From NCBI GenBank assembly GCA_963575745.1, contig CAUYUJ010001694.1, positions 34,064-98,063 of the forward strand: a stretch of 64,000 nucleotides of DNA, written 5' to 3'. Under the pieces are notes generated by a model. The model had not been told where the DNA came from. It did no database searches and saw nothing but the letters and a program-made list of their open reading frames with translations. Source of the stretch: Prorocentrum cordatum. Taxonomy: Eukaryota > Sar > Dinophyceae > Prorocentrales > Prorocentraceae. Positions 31,701-40,359 of this stretch are shown piece after piece (position 1 is the first letter of the stretch; every line of letters starts with the position of its first letter). A program made the position numbers and the translations under genes.

Positions 31701-33509
31701 CTAGAAATACGTCCCTGCCCACCTCCGCATAAGCCGCCCAGACGCCCAGCCCCTCCTGAGCGCCCACGAGAGCCTTGAAAGATCCTCCCAGTAATGCGCC
31801 CTACGCAAGCTCCGACCCTCAATCCAGGAACTGCGTGTATATGTATACATGTTTGCATGGGGGGGGGGGGAGGGGGGCGGGGAGCATTGGCCAGAGGCAG
31901 TTAGATAACGCAGGCCGCGGGCATCGCTGGCCTTATTAGCCATGGATATGGCTGGCAAAATATCCTGCTCCAGCAGCCGCGCTGCGCTAATCGCCTCCAC
32001 CTCCATTTCGGCGCATTGTCTATCTGGCCACCCGCCAAGCACCTTCATGTACTGCCACTTCGTGTGGTGCCCGAAAACTACGTGAGGACCCTCATCTGTG
32101 AGCGTCCTCCCTCCCTCCCAGCGCCAACTAGGATCGCTGGTAGAGCCCACGTAGGCTTCGCCGTCTCCATGGCGGGCGGCGTGCTGCAAGGCAGCGCGGA
32201 GACGCGCCATGAGCTCGCATTCTGATGCGTCCAGCAGGTCGCCTTGAGGGGCGACTGTGATGCGGTCATAATCGCGGGCAGCCTTCGACGCGAGATAGAG
32301 AGCGTCGTCCCGCGCGTGCTGCCATGCTGCGGCGTCCTTCTCCTCTCGAGACGGCCGCGGAGCCATGCCGCACCCCCCTGGCAGGAACGGCACCGACGCA
32401 TGAGGCTCAGGCGCACCCGCGCCGCCTGCCGCTGCATGCGCTGCTGACAGCGGCACCACCGCGCGGCGCCCAGGCGCCAATGAGGGCCGAGATGGCATCG
32501 CGCACGACTTGGCCGCTGTGGGCCGCCAAGGCCGCGATGTCGTTGTAACCAAGGGTGGTAGCTGCGCCCTATCTCTCCAGTGGAGAACGTTGTCGCCGAG
32601 CATGCCGCGCGCGAGCCAGCCCGCATGCGCCGTGGATATCTCGGCAATAATTCCTTGCTGTGGACTCTTGCTGCGTTTCATTGCCGCGGGCTCCTGCTCC
32701 GCGTCCTCCTTGCTGCTGAGTTCTTGCCGCGGACTCATGCTCTGCCTCGCAGCGGACCGCGGACTCCTGCTCCGCCTCGCCGCATCTCGCCGCGGACTCC
32801 CGCTCCGCCGCCTCGTCGCTGGCGGCCCTTGAGCACTCGCAGCGCTGGCTTCGCTGCTGTCTCCCGGCCGCGAGCTCGAGTCCCGCCTCGCGGCGGACGC
32901 AGACTGCTCCTTCGCAGCGCGGCCCTCAGCCAGGAAATTCGCAGCACCCTGCCGCGGAGTCCTGTTGCATTGCCCAAGGGCCAGGCGCCCCTGCTCGCCG
33001 TCGTCAGCGCGGGCCCCTCGCCGCGGCGAGCTCCTGCCCCGTCTCGCCGGGGCTCGCTGCGCGCTCGTGCTGGGCTCTGGCTGCTGCCCCGCCTCTGGCT
33101 GCTGCCCCGCCTCGCCAACGATCCCGCGCCGGCTGCTGCTGCTTCCTCTCCGCCACCAAAAATCCTGCGACGCTGCTATGGCATCGTCGTCCGACGAGTC
33201 TCCTAGGAGAACGTCCAGGAGGATGGAAGGCGCCGTTGCCTCGGCGACGCCCAATCGAGGGCGCGTGACCATCTGGCGCGCCCGCGCGGAGGGCGCCGGT
33301 GCCGGGCTGGGGCGAGCTCGGGGCGAGATAACGCACGACGCATACATATTCAGAAGAGGCGTTGAGGAACGCGGGGCCACAATGGCGCATCGTTGGTAAA
33401 TCAGGGGGTCATGCATGGGGGGGGCTACAGAAGTGGATGCACACGCAATGAACGCAGGAGAAAATAGAAGGAGAAGGGGTAGGAGGAGCACGGGAAGCAG
33501 GATGTGCAT
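31701..33509 (-). CDS. SR-like basic protein with a weak GIY-YIG-like motif
   Basis: One long minus frame (up to 602 codons), probably interrupted by unseen introns at both ends. The N-terminal hydrophobic stretch and the CSPPPSPPPHANMYTYT part near 31850 look like intron translations. The middle has DAIAASQDFWWRRGSS and then an Arg/Ser/Pro-rich region with SPRRDAARRSRSPRSAAR, typical of splicing or RNA-binding SR proteins. Further on comes EAYVGSTSDPSWRWEGG (near residue 450), then GHHTKWQYMKVLGG and AEMEVEAI. The order YVG, Arg, His, Glu resembles the GIY-YIG nuclease core, but the upstream GIY strand is not evident. A weak spliced-leader-like match lies 5' at 33666-33686. The function call is tentative. 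Confidence 0.45.
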   Translation of the reverse strand: MHILLPVLLLPLLLLFSPAFIACASTSVAPPMHDPLIYQRCAIVAPRSSTPLLNMYASCVISPRARPSPAPAPSARARQMVTRPRLGVAEATAPSILLDVLLGDSSDDDAIAASQDFWWRRGSSSSRRGIVGEAGQQPEAGQQPEPSTSAQRAPARRGRSSPRRGARADDGEQGRLALGQCNRTPRQGAANFLAEGRAAKEQSASAARRDSSSRPGDSSEASAASAQGPPATRRRSGSPRRDAARRSRSPRSAARQSMSPRQELSSKEDAEQEPAAMKRSKSPQQGIIAEISTAHAGWLARGMLGDNVLHWRDRAQLPPLVTTTSRPWRPTAAKSCAMPSRPSLAPGRRAVVPLSAAHAAAGGAGAPEPHASVPFLPGGCGMAPRPSREEKDAAAWQHARDDALYLASKAARDYDRITVAPQGDLLDASECELMARLRAALQHAARHGDGEAYVGSTSDPSWRWEGGRTLTDEGPHVVFGHHTKWQYMKVLGGWPDRQCAEMEVEAISAARLLEQDILPAISMANKASDARGLRYLTASGQCSPPPSPPPHANMYTYTRSSWIEGRSLRRAHYWEDLSRLSWALRRGWASGRLMRRWAGTYF

Positions 33510-33545
33510 CTAGGAGGAGGAGGAGGAGGAGGAGGAGGTGCAGGA
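33508..33545. repeat. Short (GGA)n tract
   Basis: About a dozen AGG/GGA units just upstream of the minus-strand frame. Confidence 0.8.
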
Positions 33546-33665
33546 GGTGAATAAGGATATGAGGATAATGGGGAACTTGTGGGGCCTTCGAACCACAAGA
33601 CGAAATGCAAGCTAGCTAGATTTGTGTTACCGCAGTTGTAGCAGCATAGTGTGCAGCGGGCCTGT

Positions 33666-33686
33666 TTTGAGGTCAAGGGGCTACGG
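33666..33686 (-). other. Weak spliced-leader-like match upstream of minus-strand gene
   Basis: Read on the minus strand it begins CCGTAGCC and contains CTCAA at the expected distance, with 15 of 21 aligned positions matching. A score like this is expected about once by chance in both strands of a window this size, so location is the only added support. Confidence 0.25.
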
Positions 33687-33804
33687 GCTACATATAGGCC
33701 ACGCGAAAGGAAACAGCGTAAACATGCGACGCCACGCACCCCCGGCAGGCACGCGCAGGCAACTAGAGAGACCGAGGGGCTTTTTGGGATATTCGTAAAG
33801 GCAT

Positions 33805-34090
33805 TCAGGGGACATGTCCGGGGACGTAAAGGGACATCCAGGAACATCTAGGGACATCCAGGGACATCGAGGGACATCAAGGGACATCAAGGGACATCAA
33901 GGGACATCCAGGGGCATCCAGGGACATCCATGGACATAAAGGGACATCCAGGGACGCAAAGGGACATCCAGGGACAGAAAGGGACATCCAGGGACATTCA
34001 AGGACATAAATGGACGTCCAGGGACATCCAGGGATCTGAAAGGACATCGAGAAACATCCAGGGGCATTTGCGGACATCGCAGGACATCGG
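33805..34090. repeat. GGGACATCCA decamer array
   Basis: About 27 units of GGGACATCCA with variants GGACATAAAG and GGACATTCA, same orientation as 29406-29775. It ends about 90 bases before the leader-like relic of the next gene. Confidence 0.9.
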
Positions 34091-34176
34091 TGATGCCAGC
34101 GGGCCCAAGGATCCAGAGACGCGCTTGCACGTGGTATTTACCCAAGGATTTGCTGCCTTGTAATAGCACTCGCTGT

Positions 34177-34199
34177 CCGTAGTCGTTCGGCGGCTCAAG
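34177..34199 (+). other. Spliced-leader-like relic 5' of six-exon gene
   Basis: CCGTAG at 34177-34182 and GGCTCAAG at 34192-34199 match both ends of the dinoflagellate spliced leader exactly. The middle is nine bases (TCGTTCGGC) where the leader has seven. It sits 60 bases before the ATG at 34260. The split match of 14 exact bases is improbable by chance at this location. Confidence 0.55.
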
Positions 34200-34259
34200 T
34201 CACGCAAAGCTAGTTGATTTGGAGTTAGCAGTCCACGGACCCCAGGCGACAGCGCGCAG

Positions 34260-36037
34260 ATGCACGCCGACTTGGAACTCGCCGTGGCCGACCCCCTTTC
34301 CCAAAAGACGCGGACCTGTTTCGAAGGCTTCGAAACGCGCGAAGAGGTTCGACTGGAGGGCAAACCGTATTGCAACCACACGCCAGACCCCTCTCTCGCT
34401 CGTGTGGCCTGTGTATTGGCCTCTGCCTCACATGAAATCGCCCTCCCTCACTCGACCTCTCCGGGGATATTCGGATGACGTCTAGAACCCTCGTGGCATG
34501 TTTTAGGCCTCTCCTTCGTCCATGTCCCCAGGGCAGCAGACAAGATGTTCCGCCGCCACCTCAATGACATCATGCAAGCGAAGCCAGGTGCGCCAGTCCT
34601 CGACGAGGACGCGTATACTTGGACCCAGGGCTCATGCCCGCATTGCCCCCTCGTGCGCAGCCCTGTAGCTGTTGCCCCTGTCCTCCTCCGCTCCCTCTAT
34701 ATATGCCCCTGTATCAGCTGGGGTGGCGAGCGGGAGCTATAGTTGGACTGGGGGGATTGCGTGAATCATCAAACAGAGATTTTCGGATTGGTGGAGGTCG
34801 GATGACAGGAGGAACTATCATAGGAGGATGAGGAGCAGAGGGACGAGGGTTGATATCGAAGGGTGAGGACTCTCATCTGAGGAACGAAGTTCGGATGAGG
34901 AGGAGCGAGCGGAGGATATAACCAGGGCCTGAGATTATCTGTCTGCGCAGGATGGCGTTGCGTTCGTTCAGAAGTATCAGAACTCCACGTGCGCTCACGT
35001 GCAAGGGGGGATAACACATCTTCCATTGCTGTTTGGGGTGGTGGTGGGGTGGGGGGGGGGGTGGGCATTCCTGAAAGAATCCTGGGCCCCTGGCGCTTGC
35101 AAGAGCAAGGCCCGACGATTGGCCTGCGTCGACCTCCTCGGCAAAACTTGTGAGCGAAACCGACGAAAGACTCCGATGCCCCCCCGCCCCCTCGGCGCGT
35201 CGAGTCCCAAGGTGAAAGAGGAGCTGCGCGAACTATGGAGACGCGCCGACCGCTGCATGAACCAGAGTGGTCTGGTGATTAAGTGCAAGAAGCTGGCCTG
35301 GAGCGACGTGGGCAACATATCGGTATAAAACCCGCCCCCTCCAATGCAATCCAGGCCGCTTGCTGGGCCCAACGAGATCGGCCCATAGCCCAGTCGTAGT
35401 TTCGTGCTCTTCATCACTGGCGCCCATAGGAGCGAGACCACGTCCGAAGGGGAGTGGTTATCGTTACCACAACTGGTTGATCGTCTCAAAGACACGGCCT
35501 TGCAGGGCACCGAAGGCGCCCTTGTGCGACCGAATGCCAATGCTAGTCCTTTTCAAGACTTTTGAAAGAAAGGCGGCAATTTGTTCAGGGGACCCCCGCT
35601 TCTGGGGGCCGGGGGGGCGAGCAGGGGGGAATGGCACTTTGATGCTATGTTTCTTCTCTGCGCCCGACATGTCCGCCTAGCAGCCGCCCATGCCTTTCTA
35701 TTCTAGGGCCCGCCTTTCCTGCTCCTTGGCCGTCCTCCACGCTTGCTCCTCGGCCCATCCCCCTGCTGACGCCCCAGCGCCCCCCATAACTACCCTGCTG
35801 CTGATATCATAGAAACACACGGCTGAAGCCCGCCCCTGCGCCGCCCCGAAATCTTGAAATAGGGCGGCAGAGGCTCGGTCGCCCGATGGGGGCGACGTTG
35901 CTTCCCCGCAGGCCCACGCTGAGAACTACGTAGCATTTGCTGGGAAACACGGACTTGTCCGCCAGGACGGCAAGATCAGGGACAGGGTGTACTTCCACGC
36001 TCGCAAGCTCGAGAGGTACGGCACCAGGACCCGATGC

Positions 36038-36076
<39 letters not shown>

Positions 36077-37185
36077 TGCTGAGCCAAAGCAGACCCCCCC
36101 TTACCTTGCTTGGGCACGCCTCCCTTGGGCGGGGCAGCCTGCGTGCTCGGCTTCGTTGGTCAACGCCTGGCGGGCAGGGGAGTGGCGAAGAGGGGTGGCG
36201 TTGGGATAATCTAGAATGAAGACATGAGAGAGGAAGAGAGGCTAGGGAACAAATAAGCGGGCGATGAAGAACAGCAGGCAGGCGGCCGATCCCATATGCT
36301 TTCGGGAGGCAATCCAGGAGAGGGGGGGGAGAGCAAGGAGGAGAAGGTTGAAGGTGCATTTTATAAGCGGAAGAGATGTAGGAGAAGTGAAGGGGCTGAG
36401 ATGGCCACGAGACGGCGCCTTTGCATTAGCCGAAGCTGAGGAGAAACAGCTCGGCTGAGGAGGAGTAGCAGAATCAGGAGGATGAGGGGGGGCCGGCGGG
36501 CGCCTACAGAGATCGGAAGACAGGAGAAGATTTTGATTTCAGCATGAATGAGAATGCGGCATTGCGCCCGATCCCCCGCAGGAAAGAAGGCGAAGTATCG
36601 GTTGAAGAAAGGGTGGAGAATTCCGAGGCAGAGGGCGACGAGGAGTCTGATGGCGAGGAGTCTTGCGAGGAATCTGAAGCAAGCAGCGAGTGCTCCTCCA
36701 ACACGGGAAGCAGCAAGTCCAGCAGAAGCCGCAGGAAGCGCCGCAGAGGCGACAGCAGAGCCAGGAGCCCGAAGAAGAGCAAGGACAAAAAGGCCAAAGA
36801 TGGCGTGAAGGAGAAAGAAAAGGGCAAGAAGGACAAGGACAAGGACAAACACGACAAGGACAAGAAAAACAAGGACAAGGACAAGGACAAGGACAAAAAT
36901 TAAAAGGGAAAGCAAAACAAATATGATAAGAAGCGCAGGAGCAGCAGCTCTCGCAGCCGCAGCAATTCCGGGAAGGAGGGCAAGAAGGCGAAGGACAAGA
37001 AGGCGAAGAAGAACAAGCACGATGACAAGAAGGGCAAGAAGAGCAAGAAGGAGCGTTCAGAGAGCCGGGACTCGGAGAGCGCCAGCGACAACAGCAACCC
37101 CATGAAGCAGAAGGGAACTACGATGAATAAGCAGGCCGCTTTTGTGACTTTGATTTGCGCATGTGTTGCTGTGTTGGTTTTCTAA
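34260..37185 (+). CDS. Six-exon gene of unknown function with in-frame TAA in last exon
   Basis: Hand-built exons are 34260-34366, 34532-34629, 35078-35322, 35389-35541, 35912-36015 and 36543 onward. Each junction keeps phase, and two introns have GC donors (34630 and 35542). The product begins MHADLELAVADPLSQ and includes DKMFRRHLNDIMQAKPG, KEELRELWRRADRCM, RSFVLFITGAH, LPQLVDRLKDTALQG and YVAFAGKHGLVRQDGKIRD. The last exon is acidic, then SR-like (SSRSRRKRRRGDSRARSPKK), then a Lys/Asp repeat. TAA at 36901-36903 ends a 355-residue product. Yet the same frame stays open for another 93 codons with the same composition (KGKKSKKERSESRDSES) and ends in a hydrophobic segment (FVTLICACVAVLVF) before TAA 37183-37185. 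So either the tail was lost by a nonsense change, or the stop is read through or edited. No domain is recognised; the tail suggests nuclear speckle or RNA-related roles. Confidence 0.6.
36037..36074. repeat. (TA)n microsatellite in an intron
   Basis: About 19 TA units inside the fifth intron of the six-exon gene. Similar TA runs occur at 30750-30773 and 40096-40114. Confidence 0.9.
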
Positions 37186-37878
37186 TGTATTGTGAGGGGT
37201 GGTCCACGTGCGCTTCAAACACATTGCAATTCACTGCGTGACGTTGAAGAACGCTGCGTACCTTAACAATGTCACGCAAATGCAATGCAACCTTGAAGTT
37301 CCACGGGTAGCCCGTCGCAACATAGCCCAATCCAATGCAACATGCCAAAACACAAACTTACATGTAACTACCATGCTTACCAGCGTCACGGCTTCATGAT
37401 TACATGTTTACGCACATCGCAACAGCGCAAACCAATGCCACGCGTCATAACAAAACACAGCGTGCAGGCGCAGCGCGTTGTGCATCAATGACCCGGGTTA
37501 TTCGTGATGCGCGTCGCATCGCATTCAGAATAAGGAAGCGTCCGGTAAGAGGAGGATGAGACGATGGGTAAAATGGAGGAGAGATGGGGCAAGTAGGATC
37601 ATTATGATGTGGAGATGACATAGATGTACGTATGCGAACACCTTCGGGCGCTCCTTGGTGATGCCCCGGGTCATATGTATTATCTGAAGTGTCCTGGGCG
37701 ACCTGGGTATCTGATTCAAATCATTGTGCGTTAGGTGTGTTGGGGACCTATTTGGGGACCTCCAAGGGCGATTCTTGGGAAAGCTGCATCCGGGCGTCCA
37801 GGGAAATCTCGAGAAGACCTGACAGAGGGGGGGCTTCCCGTTCTTCGCCTTTAAGCTTCAAGCTTTTCTTAAGGCGCC
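37186..37878. other. Intergenic, no supported gene
   Basis: Lower GC than its surroundings. 37200-37450 contains several short direct words (CAATGCAAC, TTGCAAC, GTCACG) that may be remnants of a degenerate repeat. 37735-37830 carries a few GTCTTGGG-type units. Confidence 0.4.
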
Positions 37879-38191
37879 ATGCGCAATCAGGTGCAAGCCA
37901 TCCCCCCCGAAGAATGGCAGCAGGAAATCGCGGTGCATCATATCGAGGACGAAGAGAGGATGCCCATGACCGCCCCTACCCCCCATCCCGCGCCCCTGGC
38001 CCCGCTAGCCGAAGAAGCCCAAGTTGATGAAGGCCAAGGCGAAGCCGAAGGCGAAGGTTCAGGCCCTCAAGGGCTTCAACATCAAGGGGAAGAAGACGAC
38101 AATGCAGGCTAAGGTCTCACATTCGAACCCTGCCTGCGTTACTGAGTTGCGCGTCGGCCAGGCATTGGAGGACAGCGGGTGCGAAATCTAG
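37879..38191 (+). CDS. Possible short gene, acidic then Lys-rich
   Basis: From ATG 37879 one segment reads MRNQVQAIPPEEWQQEIAVH...EDEERMPMT. From about 38009, after CCCGCTAG, a different frame reads KKPKLMKAKAKPKAKVQALK...TELRVGQALEDSGCEI to TAG 38191. Both look coding, and a C-rich 40 to 60 base stretch between them could be a short intron, though a standard donor is not evident. In the first frame the reading also stays open to 38112 as an acidic low-complexity tail, so the alternative is a 77-residue acidic protein. No domain. Confidence 0.35.
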
Positions 38192-38236
38192 CTCTGACGA
38201 TGGCGCGTGCCCCATCGAAATCTAGCTCTGACGATG
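38182..38236. repeat. 21-bp direct repeat
   Basis: CGAAATCTAGCTCTGACGATG occurs at 38182-38202 and again at 38216-38236 with 13 bases between. The first copy contains the TAG stop of the preceding frame. It may be a small tandem duplication or a target-site-like remnant. Confidence 0.85.
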
Positions 38237-39158
38237 CTCGCGCGGCCCATGCCATCGTCAAGGCTAGACCTCATGCGCCCCAGCTTCCAACGCGGACTGG
38301 CTGCGGGCAGATGCCAGTGACAGACCCTGGGCAGGGCTCGTTCGTCAGGCTTCCAGCTCGGATTCCTCCGAGTCGTGACTTCATGTGACTGCTGGCCTCG
38401 CCTGACAATTGCGCACGCTTACTCGGCGGTTGGAATGGGCCAACCGACACGCGTTGCGACGGCTGGTGCGCTGCATCTGCATCTGCCGTCGCACCTAGGG
38501 CTGGCGCTTTGATCCAGCGGCTGGCGTTCTAGAGGATGAGGGGGAGGAGGGGGATGAGGAGGGCGACGAGGAGGATGATGAGGAGGAGAAGGAGAAGGAT
38601 GAAGAGCAGGATTAAAGGCTGGATGGGCGGGGGGGGCGAGGCGCGGAAGGGGAATGAGTAGCAGGAGACGCGGGGCGAGAAGGAGGCGGAAGGGCGGCGA
38701 CGGGGGGGTGGATCGCTTAGGAGGAGGGGCGCGCACGAGCAGGAGGAGCAGACAAATAATAAGAATGATCTAAACGAGAACGCGCAACGAGCGCGGAAGG
38801 ACCCCGTCCGCATGGGGGGCAGGAGAAGGAACAGACTGCTGCTTGAACGTCGATCGTGCATTCTGGGAACTAGGCTCTGCGCGCTGGACTCGCCGCAGTC
38901 GCAGGGCCCGCAAATCGAACGACATGCTGGTCCGAGGGGCGGGCTGGCGCTGGTGGCGAGAATGAATCCTCCTCGACCTCTCGCCCTAATCCATCCTGCT
39001 CCCCTTCTCATGTCTTTCCCTCCTCTATCCAAGTCCCCCCCCCCATGTGCCCTCCTCCATGCAATTTCCCCTCTCTCCCGTCTGACTCTTATATTTCACC
39101 CTCCCTGCTCAAATTCTGACAACTCGGGTTCTTCCCGAGTTATTTACTCCACAGGTCC
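38237..39158. other. Intergenic with GGA/GAT-rich block
   Basis: 38530-38610 is a GAGGAGGAT-rich microsatellite. The remainder is GC-rich, with overlapping frames and no decisive coding signal. A frame near 38845-38960 (ERRSCILGTRLCALDS) is possibly exonic. Confidence 0.4.
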
Positions 39159-39295
39159 CGAACTGTCCCGCTCTCTTGCCGCGCTCTCTTGCCCCGCTCT
39201 CTTGCCCAGCCTACCCCAAGCGCGACTCCGCTCTCTTGCCCCGCTCTCTTGCCAAGCTCTCTTGTCTCACTCTCTTGCCCCGCTTTCTAGCCGGG
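39159..39295. repeat. 13-bp tandem repeat CCGCTCTCTTGCC
   Basis: Eight to nine units of CCGCTCTCTTGCC (variants GCGCTCTCTTGCC and AAGCTCTCTTGTC) with one 21-base interruption near 39210. It directly precedes a coding-like segment and might be part of its intron or 5' region. Confidence 0.85.
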
Positions 39296-39299
39296 GAAT

Positions 39300-39486
39300 G
39301 CCCTGCTCGCCGGCCGCCCGCCAGGCGGCCGTCAAGTGGGACCCGGACAAGACCGTGGACAAAGGCAAGCTCAAGGCCAAGCGCGAGGCTACTGAGGCAG
39401 CCGTCCAACTCTCCGAATGCAACATTCCTGCCGCCTCTCTTTGTAATGATATCCCGCCTTCGGACATCAAGATGTCTCAGGAGTAA
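39300..39486 (+). CDS. Possible terminal exon, Lys/Ala-rich
   Basis: Reads CSPAARQAAVKWDPDKTV..KGKLKAKREATEAAVQL...LCNDIPPSDIKMSQE to TAA 39486. The composition looks coding. The upstream frame runs through the 13-bp repeat and is not credible, so the true 5' exon boundary is probably near CTAGCCGGGG at 39285-39297. Confidence 0.35.
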
Positions 39487-40340
39487 GGCGGGCGCAGTGG
39501 ATAAGCGGAATGTAATCCTCTCGGTCAGACTCTGGCGCATCTCTGCCAACGATTGCCAGCCCATCCGCGGCCATAGACCCTGCGTTCTTCATCCAACGAT
39601 TCCTGAGCTATAAGACCCCCACTGCACTAGACCGCCTCAGTTTACCCCAGGAAAACCAAGGTCCTGAATTCGCGAACCCTTTTCAGCCGCATATCCCCCC
39701 ACAGCGGATTCCAACGCTCCCTCGCATCCCTGGCATAGATCCGCTTCCGCCCATGCGATTTGTAGATATTCTGCTTGTGCCGCTATTACGTTTAACCTCC
39801 TAGTGTTCTCCCTCCTACGCTCCTACTCCTGTTTCTCCCCTGCTCCTGCTCCTGCTCCGACTCCGCATGTTCCTACTCCTACGACTGCTACTCCTACTGT
39901 TTACTCCTATGTATTTATTATCCTGCTCTGGCTTCTACTGATTCGACTGATAGTCCTCCCAGTTTTTCATGGTTTTAGATCGCCCATCAGGTTAGCTCCA
40001 CCTCGCGAAGGAAGAACTACTCCATCGATATCAGCCATCTCCATATTAGCGTCTAACCCGTACCTCTTTCTCTTCTTATGCACACCCACCTCCTATATAT
40101 ATATATATATATTACGCTTGCTGCTTTTACTCTGCTCACAACCCCCCCCCCCACCCAAATGCCATCTTTCGCATCGGCCGAGCCGCCTCCCACGTGCCAC
40201 CGACACCTTTTACATACTGCCGCTGCCCTCCAACACATAGTGCCCCCCCTCCGCATCCAGCACTTCTTCGCCTCTCCCCGGGGGTGGGGGGCGGTCGCTG
40301 GGCTGCCTGGAAGCTGGCGTCGGTCGTTCTGCGCGCGGGA
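39487..40340. other. Intergenic, pyrimidine-rich
   Basis: CT-rich sequence with CCTACTCCTACTG words around 39800-39910 and a (TA)n run at 40096-40114. No gene is supported until the leader-like relic at 40341. Confidence 0.4.
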
Positions 40341-40358
40341 AGCTTTTTGTAGCTCAAG
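40341..40358 (+). other. Spliced-leader-like relic against a start codon
   Basis: AGCTTTTTGTAGCTCAAG contains AGC, TTTTG and GCTCAAG of the leader in order, with the two-base insertion TA before GCTCAAG and a short deletion after AGC. The next bases are CATG, so the ATG at 40360 follows at once. Confidence 0.5.
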
Positions 40359-40359
40359 C

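Noticed and set aside
32236-32266. Reverse-strand CTTGAG...CGG as a spliced-leader relic
   Set aside because: It lies in the middle of the minus-strand coding frame and matches only at its edges.
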